In this document: piece by piece, positions 45,202 through 55,328 of the stretch
Layout: every line of letters begins with the position of its first letter
How positions within the stretch are numbered: the stretch's first letter is position 1
Origin: Candidatus Edwardsbacteria bacterium RifOxyA12_full_54_48
Lineage (GTDB): Bacteria > Edwardsbacteria > AC1 > EtOH8
Assembly: GCA_001777915.1 (NCBI GenBank)
Contig: MFFN01000009.1
Coordinates: forward strand, 23,454 to 87,453
Length of the DNA: 64,000 nucleotides
Direction of reading: 5' to 3'
Notes under the pieces: generated by a model
Database searches by the model: none
What the model was told of the DNA's origin: nothing
What the model saw: the letters and a program-made list of their open reading frames with translations, nothing else
Program-made: the position numbers and the translations under genes

Positions 45202-48200
45202 CTATTGATACCTTCCACCCTGGCCGTTCTTCCGGTAGCTGCTCTGCTTGCGGGGGGGGGCCGGCTGCCACTTGCCGCAGAAGCGGTAAAGGGGCCCGCC
45301 CAGGAACTGGTTCAGTTCGGCCAGCAGTTCCTGTTCCGGCATCACCTTCAGTTTCTGGGAGCGTATCCTCACCGGCAGGGATTGGCCGTTCTTGACCACA
45401 AAGGTCACCGAGCAGACCCCGGGATAGCGTTGTAGGATCCCGGTCAGCTGGCGGGTGAATTCGTCGTCCATCTTTTCCTGATCCAGAATGATCTCCAGCT
45501 GTTCCACCAGGCCCTTGCGGCATTCCGGCAGGGCGTAAAAGTCCGAGGCTACGATCTTGGGAGCCTCGTCCTCCTTGGTGGAAACCGTTCCGGCCACCAG
45601 CACCACGCCGCCGCTGTTTATCAGGCTGCGCTTGGCATCGTACAGGTCGGAGAACACCACCACCTCGGTGAACCCGGTAAGATCCTCCAGCGAGATGAAG
45701 GCCATCGGTTTGCCGTTCTTCTGGGTGATGGATTTGACCGAGGAGATCAGGCCGGCCACGATCACCGCCTGATAATCATCCAGGCCGGTCAATTGGTCCA
45801 AATTATGGCTGGCGAAACATTTGATGTCGGCGGCGTATTTCTCCAGGGGATGCCCGGACAGATAAAACCCCAGGGCCTCCTTTTCGAAGGCCAGAAACTG
45901 CTTGCGGCTCACCTGGGCCGGGGCTTTTTTTGCCTGATCCCGGGCGGCGCCGGTCGCCGGTTCGGCGGAGTCGAAGAAAGAGGTCTGGCCCATCTCCCGC
46001 TCGTGGCGGATCTGGGCGGCCGATTCCATGGTGAGGTCCAGGTCGACCAGCAGGCCCTCGCGGTCGGGCTGAATGGCATCAAAGCAGCCGGATTTTATCA
46101 GACTTTCCAGCACCTTGCGGTTGACCACCCGGGCGTCTATGTTCTCCAGCATCTGCTTCGGGGAATCGAAGCTTTTTAGCTCCCGGCGGGCCCCGATGAT
46201 GGAATCGATGGTGTTGCGGCCCACGTTCTTCACCGCCCCCAGGCCAAAGCGGATGGCCGGGCCCTCCGGCTGGTAGTGATGCTGGCTGGTATTGACATCC
46301 GGGGGAAGCAGGGCAATGCCCATCTCCCGGCAGTTGGCCAGAAAGGAGATGGTCTTGTTGGTGTCGCCCATCACGCTGGTCAGCACGGCCGACATGTATT
46401 CCAGGGGGTAATGGGCCTTGAGATAAGCCGTCTGGTAGGCCAGCACCGCATATCCGGCGGCATGCGATTTGTTGAAGCCGTATCCGGCGAATTTGGCCAG
46501 CAGGTCGAATATCTTCTCGGCCCGATCCTTGGGGATCTTATTGATTTCGTAGCATCCCTTGATGAAGGCCGGACGCTGTTTCTCCAGATCCTCCAACCGT
46601 TTTTTGCCGATGGATTTCAGCATCAGATATCCGGCGCCCAGCGAATAACCGGCCAGGGCCTGCACCGCCTGCATCACCTGTTCCTGGTAGATCAGGATGC
46701 CGTAGGTGTTCTTGCAGATGGGCTCCAGCAGGGGGTGCTCGTACTCGATCCGCTCCTGGCCGTTTTTGCGGGCCAGGAATTGGGGGATCAGATCCATCGG
46801 CCCAGGCCGGTACAGGGAGATCACCGCGATAATGTCGTCCAGGGAGGAGGTCTGCAGTTTGACTGTCAGGTCGCGCATTCCGGCCGACTCCAGCTGGAAT
46901 ATCCCGGTGGTGTTGCCTTTCTTCAGCAGGGCAAAAGTCTGCTCATCGTTGTATGGGATGGAGTCTATGTCCACATTGACGCCCCGTTCCCGGAGCATCC
47001 GGACGGTGTCGTCGATCACCGTCAGGTTGCGCAGGCCCAGAAAATCCATCTTCAGCAGACCGCATTTCTCCAGCCAGCCCATCTCGTACTGGGTGGAGAC
47101 GTCCCCCTTGCTGCTTTTGAACAGGGGCAGATAATCGGTCAGCCGCCCCGGAGTGATCACCACCCCGGCGGCGTGGGTGCCGACGTTGCGGATCCGGCCC
47201 TCCACCGCCTGGGCGATCTCGATCACCTCCTGAAAGCGGGGGTCGGATCTCACCAGCTTGTCCAGTTCGGGAACGTGCTTGATGGCCTCGGCGATGGTGT
47301 TGCCGAAGGGGATCAGCTTGGCTATCTTGTCGGCCTCGCTGTAGCTCAAGCTGTAGACCCGTGCCACATCCCGCACCGCGGCCTTGGCCTGCATGGTGCC
47401 GAAGGTGATGATCTGGGCCACGCTGTCAGAACCGTACTTCCGGTTGACGTATTCGATCACCTTGCCGCGCTGGGTGTCGCCGAAATCGATGTCGATGTCC
47501 GGCATGCTGACCCTCTCCGGATTCAAAAACCGCTCGAACAGCAGGTTGAATCTCAGCGGTTCCACGTCGGTAATGCCCAGGCAGTAAAGCACCAGGCTGC
47601 CCACCGCCGAGCCCCGGCCCGGACCCACCGGCACCTGGTTGGCCCGGGCGAAATCGATGAAATCCTTGACCACCAGGAAATAGCCGGGGAAGTTCATCTT
47701 CTCGATGATCTCAAGTTCCTTGTTCAGCCGCTCCCTGATCCCGGAGGTGACCGTCTGATATCTTTTATTGAGGCCGGTCTCGGCCAGGTATCTCAGGTAG
47801 GCATGCTGGCTGTCAAATTCCTGGGGGATGGCATAGGAGGGGATGTTCAGTTTGCCGGAGCCCAGATCGGACAGCAGCAGGTTGCAGCGCTCGGCTACCG
47901 CCATGGTGTTATCAATGGATTGGGGGAATTCCTCGAAAAGCCTGGCCATCTCGGCCGGTGACTTGAAGTAGAAGTTGTCGTTGGAGAATTTCATCCGGCC
48001 GGGATCGCTGATGATCCTTCCGGTCTGGATGCACAGCAGAGCGTCATGGGCCTTGGCATCTTTGGCTTCCAGATAGTGGACGTCGTTGGTGGCCACCAGC
48101 GGGATGTCCAGCTCCCTGGACAGGGCGGCGATCTCGGGGATGACCTGAAGTTCCTCGGGCAGGCCGTGGTTCTGGATCTCCAGAAAGAAATCCGGCCCGA

Positions 48201-48705
48201 ACAATTCACGATAGAAGGAGGCGGCCTCCCGGGCTTTTAGGGGATTGCCTTTCAGAATGGCCTGGGCGATCTCGCCCTGAATGCAGGAGGAGAGGGCCAG
48301 CAGGCCCTCGGAGTGCTGGGCCAGAAATTCCTTATCGATCCGGGGCTTGTAATAGAATCCATCCAGGAACCCGGCCGAGGACAGTTTCATCAGGTTGCGG
48401 TAGCCGGTCTCGTTGCGGGCCAGCAGTATCAAATGGAAGGCGGTCTCCCCGGCGGCGTCGGCCGAGCGGTCCAGCCGGCTGCCGGGGGCCAGGTACATCT
48501 CGCTGCCGATGATCGGCTTGATCCCGGCCGAGCGGGCGGTGGTGTAAAAATCCAGGGCCCCGAACATATTGCCATGATCGGTGATGGCCAGCGAGGTCAT
48601 TTTATGCTCGGCCGTCTTCTCCACCAGTTTTTTAACCGGGATCAGGCCGTCCAGGACGCTGTATTCGGTATGAAGATGAAGATGGGTAAAACGGGAGTGA
48701 GGCAT
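45202..48705 (-). CDS. dnaE: DNA polymerase III alpha subunit
   Basis: The 1167-aa protein is full-length DnaE. The N-terminal PHP domain starts [19 protein letters not shown] and the palm has [20 protein letters not shown] and [10 protein letters not shown] with the catalytic Asp residues. [20 protein letters not shown] is in the fingers. An OB domain near 990-1080 ([20 protein letters not shown]) follows, with a short C-terminal tail. It is the replicative polymerase core subunit. The gene stands alone between two small intergenic regions without visible operon partners. Confidence 0.97.
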   Translation of the reverse strand: MPHSRFTHLHLHTEYSVLDGLIPVKKLVEKTAEHKMTSLAITDHGNMFGALDFYTTARSAGIKPIIGSEMYLAPGSRLDRSADAAGETAFHLILLARNETGYRNLMKLSSAGFLDGFYYKPRIDKEFLAQHSEGLLALSSCIQGEIAQAILKGNPLKAREAASFYRELFGPDFFLEIQNHGLPEELQVIPEIAALSRELDIPLVATNDVHYLEAKDAKAHDALLCIQTGRIISDPGRMKFSNDNFYFKSPAEMARLFEEFPQSIDNTMAVAERCNLLLSDLGSGKLNIPSYAIPQEFDSQHAYLRYLAETGLNKRYQTVTSGIRERLNKELEIIEKMNFPGYFLVVKDFIDFARANQVPVGPGRGSAVGSLVLYCLGITDVEPLRFNLLFERFLNPERVSMPDIDIDFGDTQRGKVIEYVNRKYGSDSVAQIITFGTMQAKAAVRDVARVYSLSYSEADKIAKLIPFGNTIAEAIKHVPELDKLVRSDPRFQEVIEIAQAVEGRIRNVGTHAAGVVITPGRLTDYLPLFKSSKGDVSTQYEMGWLEKCGLLKMDFLGLRNLTVIDDTVRMLRERGVNVDIDSIPYNDEQTFALLKKGNTTGIFQLESAGMRDLTVKLQTSSLDDIIAVISLYRPGPMDLIPQFLARKNGQERIEYEHPLLEPICKNTYGILIYQEQVMQAVQALAGYSLGAGYLMLKSIGKKRLEDLEKQRPAFIKGCYEINKIPKDRAEKIFDLLAKFAGYGFNKSHAAGYAVLAYQTAYLKAHYPLEYMSAVLTSVMGDTNKTISFLANCREMGIALLPPDVNTSQHHYQPEGPAIRFGLGAVKNVGRNTIDSIIGARRELKSFDSPKQMLENIDARVVNRKVLESLIKSGCFDAIQPDREGLLVDLDLTMESAAQIRHEREMGQTSFFDSAEPATGAARDQAKKAPAQVSRKQFLAFEKEALGFYLSGHPLEKYAADIKCFASHNLDQLTGLDDYQAVIVAGLISSVKSITQKNGKPMAFISLEDLTGFTEVVVFSDLYDAKRSLINSGGVVLVAGTVSTKEDEAPKIVASDFYALPECRKGLVEQLEIILDQEKMDDEFTRQLTGILQRYPGVCSVTFVVKNGQSLPVRIRSQKLKVMPEQELLAELNQFLGGPLYRFCGKWQPAPPRKQSSYRKNGQGGRYQ

Positions 48706-48919
48706 GACAATTTTGATTTTAGATTACAGATGGTGGATGGTTAAAGTAAAATGGCTGCGAAAACATTGCCGGAAATTTAGGCTATGCCAGGTTGAGATTC
48801 GCCGGCTGTTATGACCGACGAAACATCTGCGGCGGAGACTCCCCAAGATCCTTCGCTGGCCGGCTACGGGCAATATTCAGGCTGGCGAACTTTGGGAGCA
48901 ATCATCAAAATCGGGCGAT

Positions 48920-49228
48920 CTATTCCTGCAGATCGGAGAGTTTTTTGGGGATGCTGCTACCGTTGAGAGGCAGGTCCAGGGGATTGGCGCAGTATTTTTC
49001 CTTGCAGCGGCTGCATAATATGAAGCTGAATTCGCGGTGCACTTCCTCCTCCAGCAAGGATTCCGGCACCCCGGCGGTCTGTTCGTTTATCCGGGCGATG
49101 AGGTCCTTGATGCTGGTGCCAGCGGCCTGATCAAGCACCCCGTCGAACCCCTGCAGCAGGGAGATGTTCAGGCGGTAATATATGCTGCCCTGGGGCAGGG
49201 CCCTTCGGCATTTTTCACAGCGTCGCAT
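48920..49228 (-). CDS. Small double-CXXC protein, unknown function
   Basis: The 102-aa protein has CEKC at residues 4-7 and CSRC with a further Cys (KEKYC) near 72-80, suggesting one zinc site made of two knuckles. The middle is helical (SLLEEEVHREFSFIL). GGAGAAAA precedes the ATG. It lies upstream of dnaE on the same strand, 214 bp away. No family recognised. Confidence 0.6.
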   Translation of the reverse strand: MRRCEKCRRALPQGSIYYRLNISLLQGFDGVLDQAAGTSIKDLIARINEQTAGVPESLLEEEVHREFSFILCSRCKEKYCANPLDLPLNGSSIPKKLSDLQE

Positions 49229-49405
49229 GATTTTTTCTCCTCCACCGTTAGGATATCACTTAACGGACAGAATTTCAATAGCAAAGTGTCCCATAATTCA
49301 ATTGACAAATCATATAAATGCAATTAAACTTAACAACGCCCCACTGAAGTTGAGAATCCAGCAGATTTGCCCCAGGCACCCAGGCACAATAAATATTTAA
49401 AATCA

Positions 49406-50674
49406 ATGCTTAAAAAACAATTCATTTCAGCACTATTCTTCCTGGCGGTGGCAATATCATCCGCCTGGCAACCCTCTGCCGCCAATATCCTCATTCCCAT
49501 GGACCTTACGCAGGCGGACCACCTGCGGGCCTATGGGGTGGTGTACCGCTGCCTGCAGAACGGCATCAAGGTGGAATGGCTGCTAAACTACCGGGGCGGT
49601 TCATTTATGACCTCCGAGAACCAGGCAACGGCCGAGCTGTGCAAGATCTCCGGCGTCAGCTACGGTGTTATCTCGGACAATCAAACCTCGGAGATATATC
49701 GCCAGATCGAATCCGGGAACATGGAGCGGATAGAACTGGAGAAGGCGCCCCGGCTGGCTGTCTATGTTCCGCTGACCCACGATCCCTGGGACGATGCCGT
49801 TCGCCTGGCCTTGGACTACGCCCAGGTGCCCTATACTACCCTATGGGACGAGGAGGTGCTGTCCGGTACTCTGGCGCAGTATGACTGGCTGCACCTGCAC
49901 CACGAGGATTTCACCGGGCAGTACGGCAAGTTCTATTCCAGCTACCGCAACACCGACTGGTACCAGAACGATGTCCGGGCCAACACCCGGCTGGCCGGAA
50001 AGCTGGGCTACCCAAAGGTCTCCCAGATGAAATTAGCGGTGGCCCAGAAACTGCGGCAGTACCTATACGACGGGGGCTTCCTGTTCGCCATGTGCTCGGC
50101 TCCGGCCACTCTGGATATCGCCCTGTCAGCCTCCGGAACCGATATCGTGCCTAAAGAGTTCGACGGAGACCCGGCCGATCCGGGCTGGCAGGCCAAGCTG
50201 GATTTTACCCAGACCCTGGCCTTCAGAGACTTCAACGTCATCACCAATCCCCTGGTGTACGAACATTCCGACATAGATGTTGGCACCGACGCCCTGTCCC
50301 GGGGGAAGGACACATATTTCACCATGTTCGATTTTTCGGCCAAGTACGATCCGGTGTCATGCATGCTGGTGCAGAACCACGTGGCGCTGGTCGGCGAATT
50401 TTTGGGGCAGGATACCGGGTTCCGCCGGGACAGGATAAAAAAGGGGATAGTCCTGCTGGCCGAGGTGTCCGGCACCGACGAAATGAAATACCTGCACGGG
50501 ATATACGGCAAGGGCAGCTTTGCCTATTTTGGAGGGCACGATCCCGAGGATTTCCAGCATTTCGTGGGGGATCCCAAGACCGATCTGCGGCTGTACCGCA
50601 ACTCGCCGGGGTATCGGCTGATCCTTAATAATATCCTGTTCCCGGCGGCCAAGAAGAAACCGTTGAAGACCTGA
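49406..50674 (+). CDS. Exported protein of the Bacteroidetes 'asparagine synthetase B'-labelled family
   Basis: The 422-aa protein has a signal peptide (QFISALFFLAVAISSAWQPS) and then ANILIPMDLTQADHLRAYGV, VEWLLNYRGGSFM, YDWLHLHHEDFTGQYGKFY, YDGGFLFAMCSAPATLDIAL and EFDGDPADPGWQAKLDF. I know this set from exported proteins of Bacteroidetes-type genomes often labelled asparagine synthetase B, although no synthetase domains are visible, so the label is probably wrong. A glutamine-amidotransferase-like fold is possible (FAMCSA). The frame opens at 49367 but ATG 49406 begins the signal peptide. Its 3' end is duplicated at 52022-52107. Confidence 0.75.
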   Translation: MLKKQFISALFFLAVAISSAWQPSAANILIPMDLTQADHLRAYGVVYRCLQNGIKVEWLLNYRGGSFMTSENQATAELCKISGVSYGVISDNQTSEIYRQIESGNMERIELEKAPRLAVYVPLTHDPWDDAVRLALDYAQVPYTTLWDEEVLSGTLAQYDWLHLHHEDFTGQYGKFYSSYRNTDWYQNDVRANTRLAGKLGYPKVSQMKLAVAQKLRQYLYDGGFLFAMCSAPATLDIALSASGTDIVPKEFDGDPADPGWQAKLDFTQTLAFRDFNVITNPLVYEHSDIDVGTDALSRGKDTYFTMFDFSAKYDPVSCMLVQNHVALVGEFLGQDTGFRRDRIKKGIVLLAEVSGTDEMKYLHGIYGKGSFAYFGGHDPEDFQHFVGDPKTDLRLYRNSPGYRLILNNILFPAAKKKPLKT

Positions 50675-50682
50675 GAGGCTAG

Positions 50683-52011
50683 TTGAACGACAAAAGAGCC
50701 ACCCACTTGCCCGGCGTCCAGCCCACTCGCTTCGGCGACCCGGTGTCGGTCTACTGCGCCCTGCACCGAGGCTATATGGTGGTGCTCTATCTGATTGGTG
50801 ATTACCGCCGGCTGATGGAGATGTCGCGCCGTTTGGAGGTTATCGCCGGAGTTTTAGGAGATGACCGGCTCAGGGCCCACGGACGGCACAACATCGGGCA
50901 GGCCTATTTCCGTTTAGGTGATTACGATCTGGCATTGAAGAGCTTCCAGCAGGCCGCGGACATCCGTCGGGAGGCGGGCGACCAAGGAGGGCTGGCCGAG
51001 AGCCATGTCAACCTGGGTAACGTCCATGCCGGGCAAGGAGAATACGCCAGGGCTATGGAATGCTTCCAGGGTGCGCTATGCATATATCGAGAAATTAAAA
51101 GCCGGCAAGGCGAGGCGGCCTGTCTGGTCAGCATCGGCAACATCTTCTATGGGCAGGGTGATTATGACGCAGCCTTGGACCATTATCAAAGATCTCTGGC
51201 CATCCGGGAGGAGAGTGGGGATAAACTAGGGCAGGCCAAGAGCCTGCACAGCATAGACAATATTTTCTACTATCGTGGCGAGCTGGAGAAATCCCTGGAA
51301 TGCACTATGCGGGCCCAAGAAATCCGGGCCGAAATCGGGGACCGGGCGGGACTGGCGGCGGGGTACCTTAACCTCAGCAATATTCATCAGCTGAAACAGG
51401 AGCTGAACAGAGCGCTGGAATATGCCAAAAGATCGCTGGCTATCCGCCGCGAGATCGGGGAACGGGCGGGCCAGGTGGGCTGTTTGAACATCATCGGGGG
51501 CATTCACGCCCAGCGGGGCGATCACCGCCTAGCGCTGGATATCTTTCGGGAATCCCTGAGGATCCAGGAGGAGATGGGGCACAAGCTGGACCGCTGCGTG
51601 ACCATTTGCTCCCTGGCTGCCGCCCAAATCGCCCTGGGCGAATTTGGCGGGACAGAGGGCCTGCTGGAGGCGGGATTTGCCCTGGCGGTCGAAATGGGAT
51701 CGGCGGCTGATGAGGCCAAATGCCATGAAACCTACGGGAAGTTTTTCGCGGAAAAAGGATCGCTGGAACAGGCCTCGGAAAGGTACCTGAAGGCGCTGGG
51801 CATCTATCAGGGCATGCAGAATGAATACGACGCCGCCCAGATGAGGATGGCATACGGGCATATCCTGGCAGGAAAGGGCCTGCACCGGGAGGCGGCCGAT
51901 CAGCTGTCCCAAGCCAGGGACCTGTTCCGTAAGATGGCACTGGAGTCGCCGGCCCAGGAGGCGGAAAGGGAACTGGAGGCCCTAGCCGGGCCGGCCAAGC
52001 GGAATGCCTGA
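50683..52011 (+). CDS. TPR-repeat protein
   Basis: The protein is up to 442 aa from TTG 50683 and has about eight 40-residue TPRs (pattern NIGQAYFRLGDYDLALKSFQ, then SIGNIFYGQGDYDAALDHYQ). The N-terminal 30 residues are unusual and the start is uncertain; an ATG at 50776 would also keep all repeats. It is similar in build to 22064-23503. It sits 8 bp after the exported gene and is followed by a damaged copy of that gene's 3' end, so it seems to have come in by a duplication or insertion event. A scaffold role is inferred from TPRs only. Confidence 0.8.
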   Translation: MNDKRATHLPGVQPTRFGDPVSVYCALHRGYMVVLYLIGDYRRLMEMSRRLEVIAGVLGDDRLRAHGRHNIGQAYFRLGDYDLALKSFQQAADIRREAGDQGGLAESHVNLGNVHAGQGEYARAMECFQGALCIYREIKSRQGEAACLVSIGNIFYGQGDYDAALDHYQRSLAIREESGDKLGQAKSLHSIDNIFYYRGELEKSLECTMRAQEIRAEIGDRAGLAAGYLNLSNIHQLKQELNRALEYAKRSLAIRREIGERAGQVGCLNIIGGIHAQRGDHRLALDIFRESLRIQEEMGHKLDRCVTICSLAAAQIALGEFGGTEGLLEAGFALAVEMGSAADEAKCHETYGKFFAEKGSLEQASERYLKALGIYQGMQNEYDAAQMRMAYGHILAGKGLHREAADQLSQARDLFRKMALESPAQEAERELEALAGPAKRNA

Positions 52012-52021
52012 AGCCGGACCC

Positions 52022-52107
52022 GCGGCTGTGATGCAGCTCGTCGAGGTATGGGCTGATAGTGAGCAATATTGTTCCCGGCGGCCAAGAAGAAGCAATTGAA
52101 AACATAA
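52022..52107 (+). pseudogene. Decayed duplicate of the 3' end of the exported gene at 49406
   Basis: From GCGGCTGTGATGCAGCTCG to GAAGCAATTGAAAAC this segment aligns with 50587-50671, sharing the exact run TTCCCGGCGGCCAAGAAGAA and interrupted matches on both sides. The frame is destroyed. The copies flank the TPR gene in direct orientation. Confidence 0.75.
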
Positions 52108-52175
52108 ATGCCTATTGTCAAACGAAAATATTTGAAGACCATACTGAATCAAAGATTCGACGGTTTAATTTTATA

Positions 52176-52204
52176 TTGACTTAATAAATAATTTTGGTTA
52201 TAAT
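52176..52204 (+). promoter_or_regulatory. Sigma70-type promoter of the tRNA operon
   Basis: TTGACT (52176-52181), 17-bp spacer and TATAAT (52199-52204), 26 bp before tRNA-Thr(TGT). Confidence 0.85.
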
Positions 52205-52230
52205 TACGTACTCTTTTAGGAACCCGAAGG

Positions 52231-52306
52231 GCCACCGTAGCTCAGCTGGTAGAGCAGCGGTTTTGTAAACCGCTGGTCGGGGGTTCAAGTCCCTTCGGTG
52301 GCTCCA
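52231..52306 (+). tRNA. tRNA-Thr (TGT)
   Basis: A 76-nt cloverleaf with encoded CCA. The acceptor GCCACCG pairs with CGGTGGC (52296-52302), and the anticodon TGT sits in loop TTTGTAA. First gene of the interrupted tRNA-tuf operon. Confidence 0.97.
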
Positions 52307-52417
52307 TAAAGATAAGTTTCAGCAACGGGGCTCGAGTTGGCCGGCGTCTCGATATGCTTTTATGCGAATCGACGACCGGCCAGTACCGAGAGGACCGGAA
52401 GTAAATATAATAAACGT

Positions 52418-52502
52418 GGTGAGGTTCCCGAGTGGCCAAAGGGAACAGACTGTAAATCTGTCGGCTAAGCCTTCGGAGGTTCGAATCCTCCCCTCACCAC
52501 CA
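52418..52502 (+). tRNA. tRNA-Tyr (GTA)
   Basis: An 85-nt class II tRNA with long variable arm. The acceptor GGTGAGG pairs with CCTCACC (52492-52498), the anticodon is GTA in CTGTAAA, and CCA is encoded. Confidence 0.97.
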
Positions 52503-52506
52503 CTAC

Positions 52507-52558
52507 TTGACCCCTCCCGACCCTCCCCCAGATCAAGGGGAGGAATCAAGGTGGGGTC
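52507..52558. repeat. Dispersed palindromic repeat inside the tRNA operon
   Basis: TTGACCCCTCCCGACCCTCC and the arm AGGTGGGGTCAA form a hairpin around GATCAAGGGGAGG. Same style as the CTAACCCC family. Confidence 0.65.
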
Positions 52559-52584
52559 AAAATATCGGCGGATAAGTTTTCCGA

Positions 52585-52659
52585 GCGGGTGTAGCACAAC
52601 GGTTAGTGCTCCTGCCTTCCAAGCAGGATACGACGGTTCGATTCCGTTCACCCGCTCCA
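52585..52659 (+). tRNA. tRNA-Gly (TCC), integration target
   Basis: A 75-nt cloverleaf with encoded CCA. The acceptor GCGGGTG pairs with CACCCGC (52649-52655), and the anticodon TCC sits in CTTCCAA. Its 3' end (52640-52656) is repeated at 63515-63531 and the serine recombinase frame runs into it from the right, so it is the attachment site of the island. The tRNA itself remains intact. Confidence 0.97.
52640..52656 (+). repeat. attL: 17-bp direct repeat in tRNA-Gly 3' end
   Basis: GATTCCGTTCACCCGCT, identical to 63515-63531. Similarity continues loosely to the right (T-rich run then GTAAG in both). Confidence 0.88.
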
Positions 52660-54204
52660 TTTTTTCACTTTTTGCGTAAGCTGCTGATTTTTCAATAACT
52701 TAACCGGTTCGATTGGACGTTTTCGTAGTTTTTCCTCAATCGAAAAATCGCTTACGCCAAATAGAACGGAATTCTTTGACAGACAAAGAGTTCCGTTTTT
52801 TATTGTTAGGTTCTGACCAAGCGAAAGGAGTACCTGCTTCTTGAAGTCTGAATCCGCATTGGGATACATGCCCCTTGCTGAGGACGCGAATGTCAATAAG
52901 GCATCCATTTTCTCAAAACAGCCGTCTACCTGCTGGCTGGTATCCTGTAGGAGGTCAAGTAGCGTTGCTTTCTCCTCCTGAAGTTCCTTGCGAAGCGGGT
53001 TGTACTCTTCTTCCGATATTTCCCCTCTAATATTCATCCGAAGAAGACGGTTAAGGCTGTTCACACACTTATCAAACTCCTTTTGCCGGGTTTTCATCTG
53101 CTGTTCAAAATACTGCCTTTGACCGGTAGACTCTTTGCTGAGAACTTCCAAGATCGCTTCCCGCATACCAGGGCTTATTTCGATATGAGCCAATAGAGAT
53201 TCAATCTGCTTGTCAAGCTCCTTTTCATTGATAGGCCGGGCCCTGCAAGCCTTGTTTTGGGATCGTGTACAGCGATAGTAGGTATAATGCCTGACCTCAC
53301 CTTTCCTATTGGTCTTGACCTTTTCCTCGGCAGTGAACATAGAGCCGCATTCGCCACATCGCAATAGGCCGGTAAAAGCAAAATTATGGACCTTTTGGCG
53401 CGGGTGGTGGCGGTGATGAAGGATCTCCTGGGCAATATCGAACTCCTGCCGGGATATCATCGCCGGATGGTTGCCCTTATGAACCTGTTTGTTAAACCTG
53501 AAGTACCCGTAGTAGAAGGGGTTTTCGAACATCTTATAAAACTGCGACATGCTTAGCTTCTTGCCGGAGCGGGACCGCAAGGCCATTTCATTCATGGCCG
53601 TTTCATAGACCTTGCTCAGAGGATGGTGGTGATAGATCAAGTCATGCCACAGCCGTTTAACCAGGTCAAAACGGTCGGGATCGGGGACGATATCGTGCTC
53701 GCCTTTTCTAATTTGGCGATTGATATACCCCATAGGGGCCAGGCCGGGCAACCAACCTCTTTCGACCTTGTGCTTCATGCCGCGTTTAACGTTCGATTTC
53801 AGATCAATAATATACTGGGTAGCCACTGCGAAATCGACCCCGAGCACGACGACATTATCTCCGGGATAGAAGTCACGTTCCGACGTTCGGATGTGCTTGA
53901 TTTTGCCTTCTTGCAGCATCCACTTGATTTGACCCTCATCTATAGGATTCCTGGCAAGGCGGTCGATCTTCCAGGTCAAGATACCCTGCGCTTTGCCGGC
54001 AGCTATCTCATGCAGCATCCGGTTAAAGAGGGGGCGCCCCGGCTGTTTAGCCGACTGCGACTCGGTTATTTCCTCAATGATCTCAAAGTTGTCATGGGCG
54101 GCAATCCGGCGTAATTCCTCCAATTGTGCGGCAATGGATGCCACCTGACGGCCGGAATCGTCCGTGCTTTTACGCCCATAGATGAAGTATTTTAGGTTAT
54201 TCAT
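52648..54204 (-). CDS. Large serine recombinase (integrase)
   Basis: The 518-aa protein has the resolvase domain with nucleophile Ser13 in IYGRKSTDDSG, then AGKAQGILTWKIDRLAR. The recombinase domain follows (GLAPMGYINR, MFENPFYYGYFRF) and a zinc ribbon (LRCGECGSMFTAEEK with CTRSQNKACRAR). A coiled coil (about 340-430) comes after it. This is the build of large serine integrases. Its last codons lie inside the tRNA-Gly 3' end: the stop is formed by tRNA bases 52648-52650. GAGG-rich sequence precedes the ATG. It would catalyse insertion and excision at the tRNA. Serine integrases that use tRNA sites are less common than tyrosine ones. Confidence 0.93.
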   Translation of the reverse strand: MNNLKYFIYGRKSTDDSGRQVASIAAQLEELRRIAAHDNFEIIEEITESQSAKQPGRPLFNRMLHEIAAGKAQGILTWKIDRLARNPIDEGQIKWMLQEGKIKHIRTSERDFYPGDNVVVLGVDFAVATQYIIDLKSNVKRGMKHKVERGWLPGLAPMGYINRQIRKGEHDIVPDPDRFDLVKRLWHDLIYHHHPLSKVYETAMNEMALRSRSGKKLSMSQFYKMFENPFYYGYFRFNKQVHKGNHPAMISRQEFDIAQEILHHRHHPRQKVHNFAFTGLLRCGECGSMFTAEEKVKTNRKGEVRHYTYYRCTRSQNKACRARPINEKELDKQIESLLAHIEISPGMREAILEVLSKESTGQRQYFEQQMKTRQKEFDKCVNSLNRLLRMNIRGEISEEEYNPLRKELQEEKATLLDLLQDTSQQVDGCFEKMDALLTFASSARGMYPNADSDFKKQVLLSLGQNLTIKNGTLCLSKNSVLFGVSDFSIEEKLRKRPIEPVKLLKNQQLTQKVKKWSG

Positions 54205-54260
54205 TTGGACCTCCTTATTAGGTTATTATATTGGTTTTTAGTTGCGGAATCAAGATAAAG

Positions 54261-54296
54261 AAAAGGGCTGCGGCTGCAATTTAGCACAGCCCTTTT
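54261..54296 (-). terminator. Terminator after rep
   Basis: AAAAGGGCTG pairs with CAGCCCTTTT across a 16-nt loop; read leftward it is followed by CTTTATC. It ends the rep transcript before the recombinase gene. Confidence 0.8.
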
Positions 54297-54299
54297 CGG

Positions 54300-55328
54300 T
54301 TATTCAGTCCTGATGCTGGTGTATAGTTCCTCGCGTAGATCGTTGATGCTGACAGCCTCAGTAGGGAGGCGGACAGAGCGGAATTCCGCCACTTTGTCCA
54401 TGATCCAGGGGATTTGTTTCCGCTTGTCGAAACCAGCCTGTTGCAGAACCTCACGAACAGCCTCGGAGGAATTGAAAACCCCTAGGAGTTCACGCGTCCC
54501 GAGTGCTTCTATCAGTTGGAAGAAGGCTTTTGTGCCTCCGAGTTCTTGGCGCATCTGGCTGAGCATTTCGACATAATCTTCGGCATAACTATCACCTGGC
54601 AGTCGGCGATCAAGGCGTAGCGCCCAACTTATCTGGTCATAGTAGTGCTTGCGGACAGCCGCCCATTTTTCCAGAAGATTATCGACAGTGATGATGTCCA
54701 GCCGTTGTTGGATTGTGCGGGCATTCATATACCGCAACTCCCAGCGGAGGGTATTTCTGCGGATCAGTGCCCGAAGGCTTTGGGTCTGTTGTTGGATGTG
54801 CTTGTCATAAATAACGCTGGCCCGCTCATCGTTGTACCTTAGATCGGTGGTCTCAAAACCGACGCCCTTGCGAAACCGGAACCTAAGCAGGTCAAACAGA
54901 GGGCGGTACACGCTGAAGCTGAACCTGGTTTCAGCATTGCCAAATATGTCGATTCGAGCCACGACGGCACCGCGGATATCGGCAATAAACCCGTGTTCCA
55001 GGTGAAGGTGCTCCTGTACGAAATCGAAGACGGCCTCGGCGCCATCCCACGACACCGGGTGAAAATTGCTCGCGCCAAGGGTCATCACTCGGGCTACGCT
55101 GAACCTGATATAAATGAAGCCGAAGTTCGTGTACACTTCAATGTGATAGCGGTCGTTCTCTATTGAGACGCTGCTAACACGCCTGGGGCGGCCCCGTGTA
55201 TATCGGATTAATACGTTTCTTCCTGTAGGCCAGCCTTGCTTAAGGGCGGCCGGTGCCAGCTTAACCCGGTTATTTTTAGACCGGATAATTGGCGGGGTTT
55301 GCAGCCGGAGCGTGATAGTATCAAGCAT
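54300..55328 (-). CDS. Putative phage/plasmid replication initiator (gene II/X type)
   Basis: The protein is 342 aa from ATG 55328, with GGGGGAAC as ribosome site. The pattern YIRFSVARVM, GAVVARIDIFGNAETRF, then VIYDKHIQQQTQSLRALIRR and NTLRWELRYMNARTIQQRL resembles filamentous-phage gene II/X-type Rep proteins, where a YDK motif precedes a basic LR-E-R strand. I am moderately sure. The frame extends to 55376 (MSQNLGQYPRII), but that part is the 37-bp repeat also found before ardC, so it is regulatory, not coding. The start overlaps the stop of the upstream 93-aa gene, indicating coupling. Rolling-circle replication of the excised element is inferred. Confidence 0.6.
   Translation of the reverse strand: MLDTITLRLQTPPIIRSKNNRVKLAPAALKQGWPTGRNVLIRYTRGRPRRVSSVSIENDRYHIEVYTNFGFIYIRFSVARVMTLGASNFHPVSWDGAEAVFDFVQEHLHLEHGFIADIRGAVVARIDIFGNAETRFSFSVYRPLFDLLRFRFRKGVGFETTDLRYNDERASVIYDKHIQQQTQSLRALIRRNTLRWELRYMNARTIQQRLDIITVDNLLEKWAAVRKHYYDQISWALRLDRRLPGDSYAEDYVEMLSQMRQELGGTKAFFQLIEALGTRELLGVFNSSEAVREVLQQAGFDKRKQIPWIMDKVAEFRSVRLPTEAVSINDLREELYTSIRTE

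Noticed and set aside
46276-47961. 561-aa frame on the strand opposite dnaE
   Set aside because: Shadow of the GC-rich dnaE codons; composition rich in Gly/His/Leu without family features.
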